Origin: Chitinispirillia bacterium
GTDB lineage: Bacteria; Fibrobacterota; Chitinivibrionia; Chitinivibrionales; Chitinispirillaceae
Assembly: GCA_009784115.1 (NCBI GenBank)
Contig: WRCH01000014.1
Coordinates: 1-32,713, forward strand
Reading direction: 5' to 3'
Length of the DNA stretch: 32,713 bases
Shown piece after piece: positions 17,279-25,077 of the stretch (the stretch's first letter is position 1; each line of letters begins with the position of its first letter). The position numbers and the translations under genes are program-made. Under the pieces are notes generated by a model. The model was not told the origin of the DNA, ran no database searches, and saw only the letters and a program-made list of their open reading frames with translations.

Positions 17279-20200
17279 ATGAAAAAACACGCAAAGCTAA
17301 TTACAGCGTCGCTTATTTTCGCGCTGACCGCTCTGCTCATCAGCTGCGGGGTGCAGCTGCAGGCAACGGGTGCCGGTGCGGGAGCGGCGGCTACGGGTAC
17401 GAGAGCGGCATCAACAGCAATGGGCGAATCGAGAGTTGTGTATCGTTTCTTTGACGAAGATTTTGTCGCGGGCGGTTTCCAGTATGTTTATCCTGAGGCT
17501 TCAAAGGTCGAGATTACCGAGAATGCCGCTCATGTTAAGCACGGCGAAGCGGCGTTGCAGTTTGATCTTATAGCCGACGATTACTCGGGCGGTGCCGTCT
17601 GTCTGTGGAACATGATGTACGATATGAGATCTTTCATTGAAACCGGCGCGCTTCAGTTTTGGATTAAGGGCGAGCGCGGCGGCGAGGTTGCCTGGGCGGC
17701 TTTGGCAGATGATGAAAACAACAACGGCAAGAAGAGCGTTGTTCGTGTTCCGCTCAGTAACTACGGCGGTATCACCAATGAGTGGCGGCTTGTCAGCATA
17801 CCTTTGCGCGATTTTGGCTCAAGAGGTATGTACTGGGACGCTAAAGCGCGCGTAGAGGTACCTGAGCCGTTCCAGTGGGATATGGTTACAGAGTTCCGTC
17901 TTCAGATCAACAAGGGTGAGAACCCCTCTTTCCGCGTTTGGATTGATGATATTTTTATCGTAAGCAACGTTTTCGCGCCGAGATCTGCTGAGGATATTGC
18001 GGCGGCGGCGGCGGCCGACTGGGTTTCACGTGAGTACACTCTGCCCAATGTTCCAAGAGACAGGGAGCCCGCGGGTATAAAAGTGATCGCTAACGGCAAT
18101 ATGTCCAACAAGGGTGATGTTGTTCCCGGCGGTTTTACATACGTATACGGCGGCAGAACCGCTAACAGAATACAGGAGACCGAAAACCGCGAATCAGTTA
18201 TGGCAATGTATATTGATCATAACCAGTATTCAGGCGTATCGTTCTCAATTGGTGAAGGCAAATACATCGACCTTTCGGGTCTGCGCAAGGAAGGCACCAC
18301 CGGCGGCTTGGCGTTTTGGGGCCGTGCGGGGCCGGGTCTTTTTGATCTGCGCGTAGGTCTGCTTGACAATAAGGGCAACGATGTTAAAACACAGACAATG
18401 GTTCTTACCGGCGACTACGGTACGATGGGCGAAGATTGGCACCTGTTCATGGTTCCTATCCGTCAGTTCAACGCGAGCGGCCGCTACTGGGACGCTAACA
18501 GACAGGCTGAGATTATGTCTCCTGTCGATTGGTCGAAGATTCAGGAGTTCCGTATCTCCATCGCGCGTAACCATGAGAGAAACAGAAACATCCCTAACAC
18601 CGAACCCGCTGTTTTTTACATCAGCGACATTAAGGTTATAGAATCTATCCCCGGTTACGTAAATCCTGAAGATTATTGGAACGCGTTCAAGTCCGACGCT
18701 CCGGATATTATGCTGCATGACTTTGAGACAGAGCTTGACCGCAAGTGGACTGTTTCTCACGGGCCCAAGTCGGAAGGTTCGTTTAAGTTTAGTGAGTCGG
18801 GCGCCGAAAACGGCGGCAAGTTCGCGCTTGAGATGACTTACCGTCTTAATGACTGGGTTGACTTCCTCTATAACTATGTAGAGAACAACCGTCCGATGGA
18901 ACATCGCGACTGGACAAAGCATTGGGGTCTTAAGTTTGATTTTTGGACAGATAAGCCTTACCAGCCGATCACGGTGCAGGTAGGGGACAGAGACGGCGAG
19001 CTCTTTGTTGCGGCAAGCGGCGGCAACAGAGGCTGGAACGAGGTTGTTGTACCGTTTAGAAACTTTAGCAAGTTCCCGTACTATCAGCCGCCGGAAGCTA
19101 TACAGAACGGTCTGTTTGACCTTGACGGCGTACAGGTGCTTGACTTCAAACCTGCCGGTGAAGGTTCACGCGGTACTTTCCGTGTAGACAACGTGCGCCT
19201 GACAAATGACCGTGAGGCGAAGACAAAACCGCAGCCTGCCAATAAGGATCTCAAGATCGCCGGCGACTTTGGCAAAGTTGTCACAAAGAAAATTAACGAA
19301 GGTATTTTCGGTATTAACGTAGCTCTTTGGGACGCCGATCTTCTGCTCCCCGAGACAGAGAAGTTTGTGAAAGACGTCAACCACCACGTTCTGCGTTACC
19401 CGGGCGGTCTGCGCGCAGACGATGACGACTGGGAAGAGATTTTGAACTCTAATACATGGATGGTTGATACAGATCAATTCTTTGAATTTTGCAAGAAGAC
19501 AAACACTACCGGTATGATCACTGTAAACTTTGGCACCGGTACGCCGGAAAAGGCAGCCGCCTGGGTTGCTCACGCCAAGAAGAAGAATGCCGGCATTAAG
19601 TACTGGGAAATTGGAAACGAGCTCTACGGCGCATGGCACCCTAACGTTACTACCGGTGATGATTACGGCAAACGCGCGCGTGAATTTGCTATCCAAATGA
19701 GGAAAGCTGACCCATCCATCAAGATCACCGCGGTTTGGATGCTTGACGGAGAGTGGAACAAGGAGACTTTCAAGCATTTGAAGGATGTTGTTGACGGTGT
19801 GAACGTTCACCACTATCCGCAGCACGCGGGTCAGGAGAACGACGCGGGTCTTCTCGCATCGCCGCAGACTCTGCCCGATATTTTGGGCAGTGTCCGCAAG
19901 CAGCTTGAGGAGTACGGCGTTAAGGGCAAGAAGTACGAAATTTGGCTCACAGAGTGGAACTCGGTTGACTTCAACCCCGGTCCGCAGACTATGAGCATCG
20001 TAAACGCGCTTTTTGTGGCCGACTATCTTGGTATGCTTACAAAGGTCAACATTGAGCAGGCTTCTTACTGGGACGTACATAACGACATCACTCCTGAGGG
20101 CGGTGACTACGGTTACCTCTCAAGACGCGGCGCGCCGGACGGCTGTAATATCCCGCGTTCGTCTTACTGGGCGTTCAAGATGGCGAGCCACAGCCTTGGC

Positions 20201-20494
20201 CGCGGGTCGCTTCTTGAGTCAAAAACAGGGGATGACAACGTCTCAAGCTATCTCACACAGGATGGCAAGAGAAAGTCTCTGATGTTAATTAACAAGTGGC
20301 CAAGAACCGTTGTTGCGGCAGAGCTTAATATCCCTAATTTCGCCGGTAAAGCGAAGATGCAGGTGCTTACGCCTGAAACGGCCGGTTCTCCGGGCAAAGC
20401 GGGCAAAGGGCCCACGGTATCAACTATTGACGTAAAGCCGGGCATGAAAGTTTCACTTCCCGCTTACTCAATTACTACGATTACGATAGAATAA
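17279..20494 (+). CDS. Cel51A/endoglucanase F-like lipoprotein (CBM11-like modules plus GH51-type domain)
   Basis: The signal ends in a lipobox 'LLISC' (lipidated Cys ~23), followed by a Gly/Ala/Thr linker. Three beta-sandwich modules follow at about 55-235, 264-460 and 478-645; each begins with an aromatic or acidic strand and ends with a 'VWIDDIFIVSN' or 'FRVDNVRLTND' type strand, as in CBM11/CBM30-like domains. Residues ~660-1071 are a GH-A clan catalytic domain like GH51: 'GIFGINVALWD', 'RYPGG', 'YWEIGNELYG' (acid/base Glu781), 'VHHYPQ', 'WLTEWNS' (nucleophile Glu892). Size and order match F. succinogenes endoglucanase F (Cel51A), a cellulose-binding 118-kDa protein. It should cleave beta-1,4-glucan or a related polymer at the cell surface. 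A start-proximal 'GGGAG' and a terminator at 20517-20543 bound it. The exact substrate is inferred from family only. Confidence 0.88.
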   Translation: MKKHAKLITASLIFALTALLISCGVQLQATGAGAGAAATGTRAASTAMGESRVVYRFFDEDFVAGGFQYVYPEASKVEITENAAHVKHGEAALQFDLIADDYSGGAVCLWNMMYDMRSFIETGALQFWIKGERGGEVAWAALADDENNNGKKSVVRVPLSNYGGITNEWRLVSIPLRDFGSRGMYWDAKARVEVPEPFQWDMVTEFRLQINKGENPSFRVWIDDIFIVSNVFAPRSAEDIAAAAAADWVSREYTLPNVPRDREPAGIKVIANGNMSNKGDVVPGGFTYVYGGRTANRIQETENRESVMAMYIDHNQYSGVSFSIGEGKYIDLSGLRKEGTTGGLAFWGRAGPGLFDLRVGLLDNKGNDVKTQTMVLTGDYGTMGEDWHLFMVPIRQFNASGRYWDANRQAEIMSPVDWSKIQEFRISIARNHERNRNIPNTEPAVFYISDIKVIESIPGYVNPEDYWNAFKSDAPDIMLHDFETELDRKWTVSHGPKSEGSFKFSESGAENGGKFALEMTYRLNDWVDFLYNYVENNRPMEHRDWTKHWGLKFDFWTDKPYQPITVQVGDRDGELFVAASGGNRGWNEVVVPFRNFSKFPYYQPPEAIQNGLFDLDGVQVLDFKPAGEGSRGTFRVDNVRLTNDREAKTKPQPANKDLKIAGDFGKVVTKKINEGIFGINVALWDADLLLPETEKFVKDVNHHVLRYPGGLRADDDDWEEILNSNTWMVDTDQFFEFCKKTNTTGMITVNFGTGTPEKAAAWVAHAKKKNAGIKYWEIGNELYGAWHPNVTTGDDYGKRAREFAIQMRKADPSIKITAVWMLDGEWNKETFKHLKDVVDGVNVHHYPQHAGQENDAGLLASPQTLPDILGSVRKQLEEYGVKGKKYEIWLTEWNSVDFNPGPQTMSIVNALFVADYLGMLTKVNIEQASYWDVHNDITPEGGDYGYLSRRGAPDGCNIPRSSYWAFKMASHSLGRGSLLESKTGDDNVSSYLTQDGKRKSLMLINKWPRTVVAAELNIPNFAGKAKMQVLTPETAGSPGKAGKGPTVSTIDVKPGMKVSLPAYSITTITIE

Positions 20495-20516
20495 TCTCCT
20501 TTTAAAGGATGAGGAT

Positions 20517-20550
20517 GAGGGATGCGGCGTTGCCGCATCCCTCTCATTTT
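20517..20550 (+). terminator. Terminator of the barrel-Cel51A operon
   Basis: GAGGGATGCGGC (20517-20528) and GCCGCATCCCTC (20532-20543) pair perfectly over a GTT loop; a TCATTTT tail follows. It begins 22 bases after the Cel51A stop codon. Confidence 0.75.
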
Positions 20551-20634
20551 GGTACACTGCACCGCACTCAGCTGCGCGCAGGGGCGGCTTTGCTGCTTAG
20601 CGGCACAGTGTAAACGCGTGCCGTTCACAGTACC
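20551..20634. repeat. Inverted-repeat element, copy 2 (shares core with 2871-2960)
   Basis: The element is bounded by GGTAC and GTACC. Positions 20592-20612 are identical to 2918-2938. Inside, ACACTGCACCGC (20554-20565) nearly pairs with GCGGCACAGTGT (20600-20611), 10 of 12 bases. It lies directly after a terminator and runs into the first of two direct repeats. Confidence 0.6.
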
Positions 20635-20736
20635 AATCCCGTGTCCCGCTGATCACAGTTAAAATTCTCCTTTTGCAATCATTGCGATGTGTAAATTTTT
20701 AAGACCAATCCGGCGTCCCGCTTATCACAGTTAAAA
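20632..20736. repeat. Pair of 33-base direct repeats upstream of the phosphorylase-like gene
   Basis: 20632-20664 and 20704-20736 both read ACCAATCC, then G[T/C]GTCCCGCT, then ATCACAGTTAAAA, with three differences in 33 positions and a 72-base period. They could be regulator-binding sites or remains of a small duplication. Confidence 0.6.
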
Positions 20737-20896
20737 AAGAAAAAAAAGTGGTTGTTTGATTGGGGAATAAACTATTTTTCTATGCCATAATGTTATATAT
20801 GGTGGTATAATTTAAAGAGACCGTTTTATTAAATTAATTTGGGCTGATCTTATCGGCCCTATACATCGGTGTTCACGGAGAACAGGACCGCGTTTA

Positions 20897-23296
20897 ATGG
20901 ACTATAAGTATCTCAGAGGTATGTACATTCGCTACCTTCGCTATTTTCTTGCAAAGGATGGGGCTAACGCCACTACCTACGATAAGTTTATGGCGCTGTG
21001 CTATGCCGTGAGAAACGAGCTTGTAGACCGCTGGATAAATACACAAAGAAATTACGCCGAACGCCGCAGGGTTTATTATCTGTCGATGGAGTATGTTTTT
21101 GGGAAGAGCCTCAACAAAAACATGGTCAATTTGGGAATAGAGGAGGCGCTCACAAGCGCTGTAGATTCTATGGGGGCGTCTATCGATGAGATCTACGCCG
21201 AAGAGGATGACCTTGATCTTGGCAACGGCGGCAAGGGACGGCTCGCTTCCTGTATGCTTGAATCGATGGCTGCCCTTGGGGTGCCTGCAATGGCATACGG
21301 TTTGCGGTATGATTACGCGCAGTTCAAGCAGGAGATAAAAAACGGGGTTCAGATTGAGCACCCGAACGACTGGCTTCACAAGGGTCACCCCTGGGAGATT
21401 GTGCGTCCGGAGAATGAGTGTGTTGTAAAATTTTCCGGCAGTATCAAAAGAATCGACGAGAGCAATCCGCTTGGCACCTACAGGTGGGAGGACGCCGAGG
21501 AGGTTTACGCGGTTCCTTACGATGTTCCGGTTGTAGGATACAGAAATCAGACTGTCAACACGCTGCGTCTGTGGTCTGCGCGTCCGTCGGAGGAGTTTTT
21601 GCCCGATTATTTTAATCATAACGATTATGTTCGGGCTTGTGAGGAGAAATCTCAAAGCGGGCGTCTCACAAAGGTTTTGTTCCCTGAAGAGGATGTAAAG
21701 CGCGCGCACGATTTGCGTATACGGCAGCAGTATTTCTTTGTAAGCGCCGTGGTTCAGGATATTGTGCGCCGGCATAAGAGAAATTTTAAAGATGTTTTGG
21801 AGCTTGATAAAAAGATCGCCGTACAGATGAGCGGCAGCCGCTGTTCACTTGCGATCCCCGAGATGATGCGCATACTTGTCGATCAGGAGGGGGTTGAGTG
21901 GAAAAGGGCGTGGGAGATGACGCAGAATATCTTCTCCTACACCTCAAACGCTGTGCGCCGGGATGATATTGAAACTTGGCCCGTATACAAATTGGAGCAG
22001 ACTTTACCCCGTATTATGCAGATGATATACGACATAAACCAGGAGCATCTCGACACTCTGCGCAAAGAGCACGGTAATAATACCGAGCTTCTGCGTAATC
22101 TCTCCTTAATTGAGGAGGGTGAGGTTAAGAGGATCCGTCTTGCAGATATGGCGGTACTTGGTTCCAATACGGTTAACGGTGTAAGCGCGGCTCAGACTGC
22201 GCTTTTAAAGAAACTCGTTTTTCCTACTCACAGCGCCCATTATCCTCAAAAATTTGTAAATAACACAGCCGGCGCGTCGCACCGCAGCTGGCTTTTGTGC
22301 GCAAATAAGCCTCTCTCAAATCTTGTTACAAAAACAATAGGCGACGCGTGGGTCCGCAAGCCCGAAGAGCTTGAACGGTTAGAATCGTTTACTACAGATC
22401 AAAGACTTCTCAAAGAGCTGTACAGCGTAAAGTGCAAGGCAAAGGCCGCGCTTTGCGGCGCTCTTAAAGAGTCGCTTGGCGTGAGTGCAGACGCGAATAT
22501 GTTTTTTGATATTCAAAGCAGAACGATTCATATCTCTAACCGTCATTTTCTTCACATCATGCACATTCTGCACCGTTACCTCTTAGTAAAGAACGGAGCG
22601 GTTTTGAGTAATCCGCGTCTTCATATTTTTGCTGGTAAAGCGTCGCCGTCAGATTTTTTGGCAAAGCAGATTATTCATCTTATAAATATTACCGCAGGGC
22701 TTATAAACAGCGATAAAGATGTCAACGAGCAGATGCGGGTTGTGTTTATCCCTAATTTCGGCATGAGCTGGGCGGAGAAACTTGTGGCCGCCGCCGATCT
22801 GTCGGAACAGATCAGCGCGGCTACTCTTGAAACCGCGGGCACTTTTAATATGAAATACGCCTTTAACGGCGCGCTCACTATCGCAAGCCGGTGCGGTTCA
22901 AATATCGAGCTTGTCAAAAGGGTGGGTCAGGAGAATATATTCGCGTTCGGCAGAACGGCAGAAGAGATTCTCAATATACACGATTATAATCCCGGCGGCG
23001 TTATAGCAAATGACGAGAGGCTTCGCAATATTTTTGGCTTGCTTGACTCTTATCTGCCGACCCTGCCCGGCGGCAACTCAATCTATCCGCTCCTCTCAAC
23101 TATCCGCGACGCCGACAGGCGCTTCACGCTTCTTGATTTTGACGATTATGTTAAAAATCAGCAGGCTGTAGACGAGCTTTATCTAGACAGGCTTATGTGG
23201 GAGAAGAGGTGTCTTACCAATATATCAAGAATGGGCTGGTTCTCAAGTGACCGGACGGTAAAAGAGTTCGCCTCAAGCGTTTGGAAGGTCTTATGA
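20897..23296 (+). CDS. Glycogen phosphorylase-family protein with altered active site
   Basis: The whole 799-residue GT35 fold is present: 'RRVYYLSMEYVFGKSL', 'GNGGKGRLASCMLESMAALG', 'VGYRNQTVNTLRLWSARPSEEF', 'FFVSAVVQDIVRR', 'WPVYKLEQTLPRIMQMIYDIN', 'LAAADLSEQIS'-like 'AADLSEQIS', and 'FNMKYAFNGALTI' with PLP lysine Lys653. Several residues needed for phosphorolysis are changed, using rabbit muscle numbering from memory: the NDTHP motif (Asp339, His341) is 'SGSRC' at 312-316; His377 is Asn351; Arg569 and Lys574 of the phosphate site are Thr543 and Asn548; Gly677 is Phe650; Leu136 is Lys113. So it may be inactive or use another chemistry. AGGA at 20884-20887 supports the start. It overlaps ptsI by 4 bases (ATGA), implying coupled expression. 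Confidence 0.85.
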   Translation: MDYKYLRGMYIRYLRYFLAKDGANATTYDKFMALCYAVRNELVDRWINTQRNYAERRRVYYLSMEYVFGKSLNKNMVNLGIEEALTSAVDSMGASIDEIYAEEDDLDLGNGGKGRLASCMLESMAALGVPAMAYGLRYDYAQFKQEIKNGVQIEHPNDWLHKGHPWEIVRPENECVVKFSGSIKRIDESNPLGTYRWEDAEEVYAVPYDVPVVGYRNQTVNTLRLWSARPSEEFLPDYFNHNDYVRACEEKSQSGRLTKVLFPEEDVKRAHDLRIRQQYFFVSAVVQDIVRRHKRNFKDVLELDKKIAVQMSGSRCSLAIPEMMRILVDQEGVEWKRAWEMTQNIFSYTSNAVRRDDIETWPVYKLEQTLPRIMQMIYDINQEHLDTLRKEHGNNTELLRNLSLIEEGEVKRIRLADMAVLGSNTVNGVSAAQTALLKKLVFPTHSAHYPQKFVNNTAGASHRSWLLCANKPLSNLVTKTIGDAWVRKPEELERLESFTTDQRLLKELYSVKCKAKAALCGALKESLGVSADANMFFDIQSRTIHISNRHFLHIMHILHRYLLVKNGAVLSNPRLHIFAGKASPSDFLAKQIIHLINITAGLINSDKDVNEQMRVVFIPNFGMSWAEKLVAAADLSEQISAATLETAGTFNMKYAFNGALTIASRCGSNIELVKRVGQENIFAFGRTAEEILNIHDYNPGGVIANDERLRNIFGLLDSYLPTLPGGNSIYPLLSTIRDADRRFTLLDFDDYVKNQQAVDELYLDRLMWEKRCLTNISRMGWFSSDRTVKEFASSVWKVL

Positions 23297-25062
23297 AAAA
23301 AGAGCTCGAACTGACAGGCGAATCCGTTGTAAGCGGCTGGGGGATTGGCAAGGCGTTCTTTATCGGCAGAACGGGAACCGTCCAGCAGCAGGAGACCACC
23401 GCCGTCTCTATCTCCCGCGAAGAGGTGGGCGATGAGATAATGCTCTTTAACGATATCCGCGACCGCGCCAAAAAAGAGTATCATAAAATGATACGCGGGT
23501 TAGGGAGCGATAAAAACTCCGTAGACGCGTCTATCCTCAATATATATGAGCACATCCTTGACGACCCCGCGTTTATCGGCCAAGTGGTTGAAACGATCTC
23601 ACAGCGGCTGTTTGATCTTGAAACCTCTATCCGAATAGTATCAAATAATTTTATAAAGCGCTTTGAGTCTGCCGGCACTTCTTACTTTAAGGAGCGCTCA
23701 AGCGACATGGTGGAGATCTGCGAAAAGTTAGTCTCTTACTTGCGGAAAGATGAGGAGAGGGCGAAAACGTTCACGGATCCTGTGGTGCTCGTTGTTATGC
23801 GTACCTTTATCCCTACGGATATTCTCACTTACGACCGTTCCAAAATCGCCGCGGTTATTACGACAAGCGGCGGTAAGACCTCTCACGCCGCCATTCTTGC
23901 CCGTTCATATAACATTCCCGTAATAAGCGGCGTGCGCGGCATAAGCGAGCATATAAAATCGGGCGATGAGGTTTTAGTAGACGCCGATAAGGGTACAGTG
24001 CACGTGCATCCTGTCTCCTCTATGGTAAGTTCCTACAAGCGTCAGACAAAAAAAGACGAGATCTATAGAGAGCTTAAGGCGAAATGGAACAGACCGGTTT
24101 ACACCCGCGACGGTATACATATTGAGGTACTCGCCAACATATCGCTGCCCGAAGACGTTAAGGAGGCGGTAGAAAACGGCGCCGACGGAATCGGACTTGT
24201 ACGTACAGAATATCTGTTGTCAAATCGTAAAGAGATGCCTTCTGAAGACGCGCACTTTGGCTACTATGAGTCGATACTTAACAGTAGCAAGAATAAATCC
24301 TGCGTCATCCGTTTAATGGACATAGGCGGCGATAAGATTCCGCAGTTTTTTGATATGCCCTCGGAGTTTAACCCTTTTATGGGCTGGCGCGCGATAAGAA
24401 TTTTCCTTGAACGCAAGGATATCTTTGAAACTCAGGTGAGCGCCATTTTAAAGGCGGGCAAGGATCATGATTATTCTATTATGATCCCTATGGTAACCAC
24501 GCTTCAGGAGTGGCTTGAGGCGAAAACGTTTATGAGAGAGGTCGCCGAAAAACTTGGAATAAAGATGCCCCGCTGCGGAGTTCTTTTCGAGGTGCCGCTT
24601 GCGATTCTTGAAATGAGTACTTTCATGAAAGAGATCGACTTCGCCTCAATCGGCACAAACGACCTTATCCAGTACCTTAGCGCGGCGGATCGTAACAATT
24701 CAAAAGTCAACTACCTCTATAACCCGGTAGAACCGGCGTTTTTGAGAATCATCCGCAACGCGATAAAATGCGCAAATGACAACGGCAAGCCGTTATCGAT
24801 ATGCGGTGAAATGGCGGGAAATCCATTGCACACCGTACTTCTCGCAGGTTTTGGCCTGCGCCGTTTCAGCGTAATACCCCGCAGTATACCGCTTATAAAA
24901 GAGATACTTTCAAACATAAGTTTCGCGGAAGCCTCGGAGAGCATCTCCCACATGGATGTTATTGAGTCAACCGAAGATATGATGCAGTGGCTCAAAAATC
25001 TTAACTTGCGGCATTTGGGCGGATTGCTTAAGAGGATTCCGCATATTGAGACTGTGATTTAA
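23293..25062 (+). CDS. ptsI: PTS enzyme I (phosphoenolpyruvate-protein phosphotransferase)
   Basis: Enzyme I takes phosphate from PEP and passes it to HPr. Of 589 residues (E. coli: 575), the N-terminal helical domain is followed by the phosphohistidine motif 'SGGKTSHAAILARS' with His198, then the PEP-binding barrel: 'GIGLVRTEYLL', 'RLMDIGGDKIPQF', 'MIPMVTTLQEW', 'FEVPLAILEM', 'SIGTNDLIQYLSAADRNN' and 'ICGEMAGNP' (Cys504, the usual acid/base). All key residues appear intact, so it should be active. The ATG lies inside the stop of the upstream phosphorylase-like gene (ATGA). No HPr or enzyme II gene is in the window, so it may serve a regulatory PTS. A TPR protein follows 15 bases later. Confidence 0.93.
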   Translation: MKKELELTGESVVSGWGIGKAFFIGRTGTVQQQETTAVSISREEVGDEIMLFNDIRDRAKKEYHKMIRGLGSDKNSVDASILNIYEHILDDPAFIGQVVETISQRLFDLETSIRIVSNNFIKRFESAGTSYFKERSSDMVEICEKLVSYLRKDEERAKTFTDPVVLVVMRTFIPTDILTYDRSKIAAVITTSGGKTSHAAILARSYNIPVISGVRGISEHIKSGDEVLVDADKGTVHVHPVSSMVSSYKRQTKKDEIYRELKAKWNRPVYTRDGIHIEVLANISLPEDVKEAVENGADGIGLVRTEYLLSNRKEMPSEDAHFGYYESILNSSKNKSCVIRLMDIGGDKIPQFFDMPSEFNPFMGWRAIRIFLERKDIFETQVSAILKAGKDHDYSIMIPMVTTLQEWLEAKTFMREVAEKLGIKMPRCGVLFEVPLAILEMSTFMKEIDFASIGTNDLIQYLSAADRNNSKVNYLYNPVEPAFLRIIRNAIKCANDNGKPLSICGEMAGNPLHTVLLAGFGLRRFSVIPRSIPLIKEILSNISFAEASESISHMDVIESTEDMMQWLKNLNLRHLGGLLKRIPHIETVI

Positions 25063-25077
25063 ATTGCCTCATAGTTT

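Larger units (their letters stand above)
20495..20896 (+). other. Gene-free stretch between Cel51A and the phosphorylase-like gene
   Basis: These 402 bases contain no gene. They hold a terminator (20517-20543), copy 2 of a palindromic element (20551-20634), a pair of 33-base direct repeats (20632-20664 and 20704-20736) and an AT-rich part with a TATAAT at 20806-20811 that lacks a good -35 partner. The last part probably contains the promoter of the phosphorylase-ptsI pair. Confidence 0.7.

Noticed and set aside
19166-20080. 304-codon minus-strand frame inside the Cel51A gene
   Set aside because: It is the mirror of a codon-biased catalytic domain with clear GH51-type motifs on the plus strand; the minus product has no recognisable features.
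20894-21775. 293-codon minus-strand frame opposite the phosphorylase-like gene
   Set aside because: The plus strand encodes conserved GT35 motifs over the same span; the minus frame is a shadow.
25063-25077. HPr (ptsH) next to ptsI
   Set aside because: No small HPr-like frame is found on either side of ptsI; the neighbours are a phosphorylase-like gene and a TPR gene.
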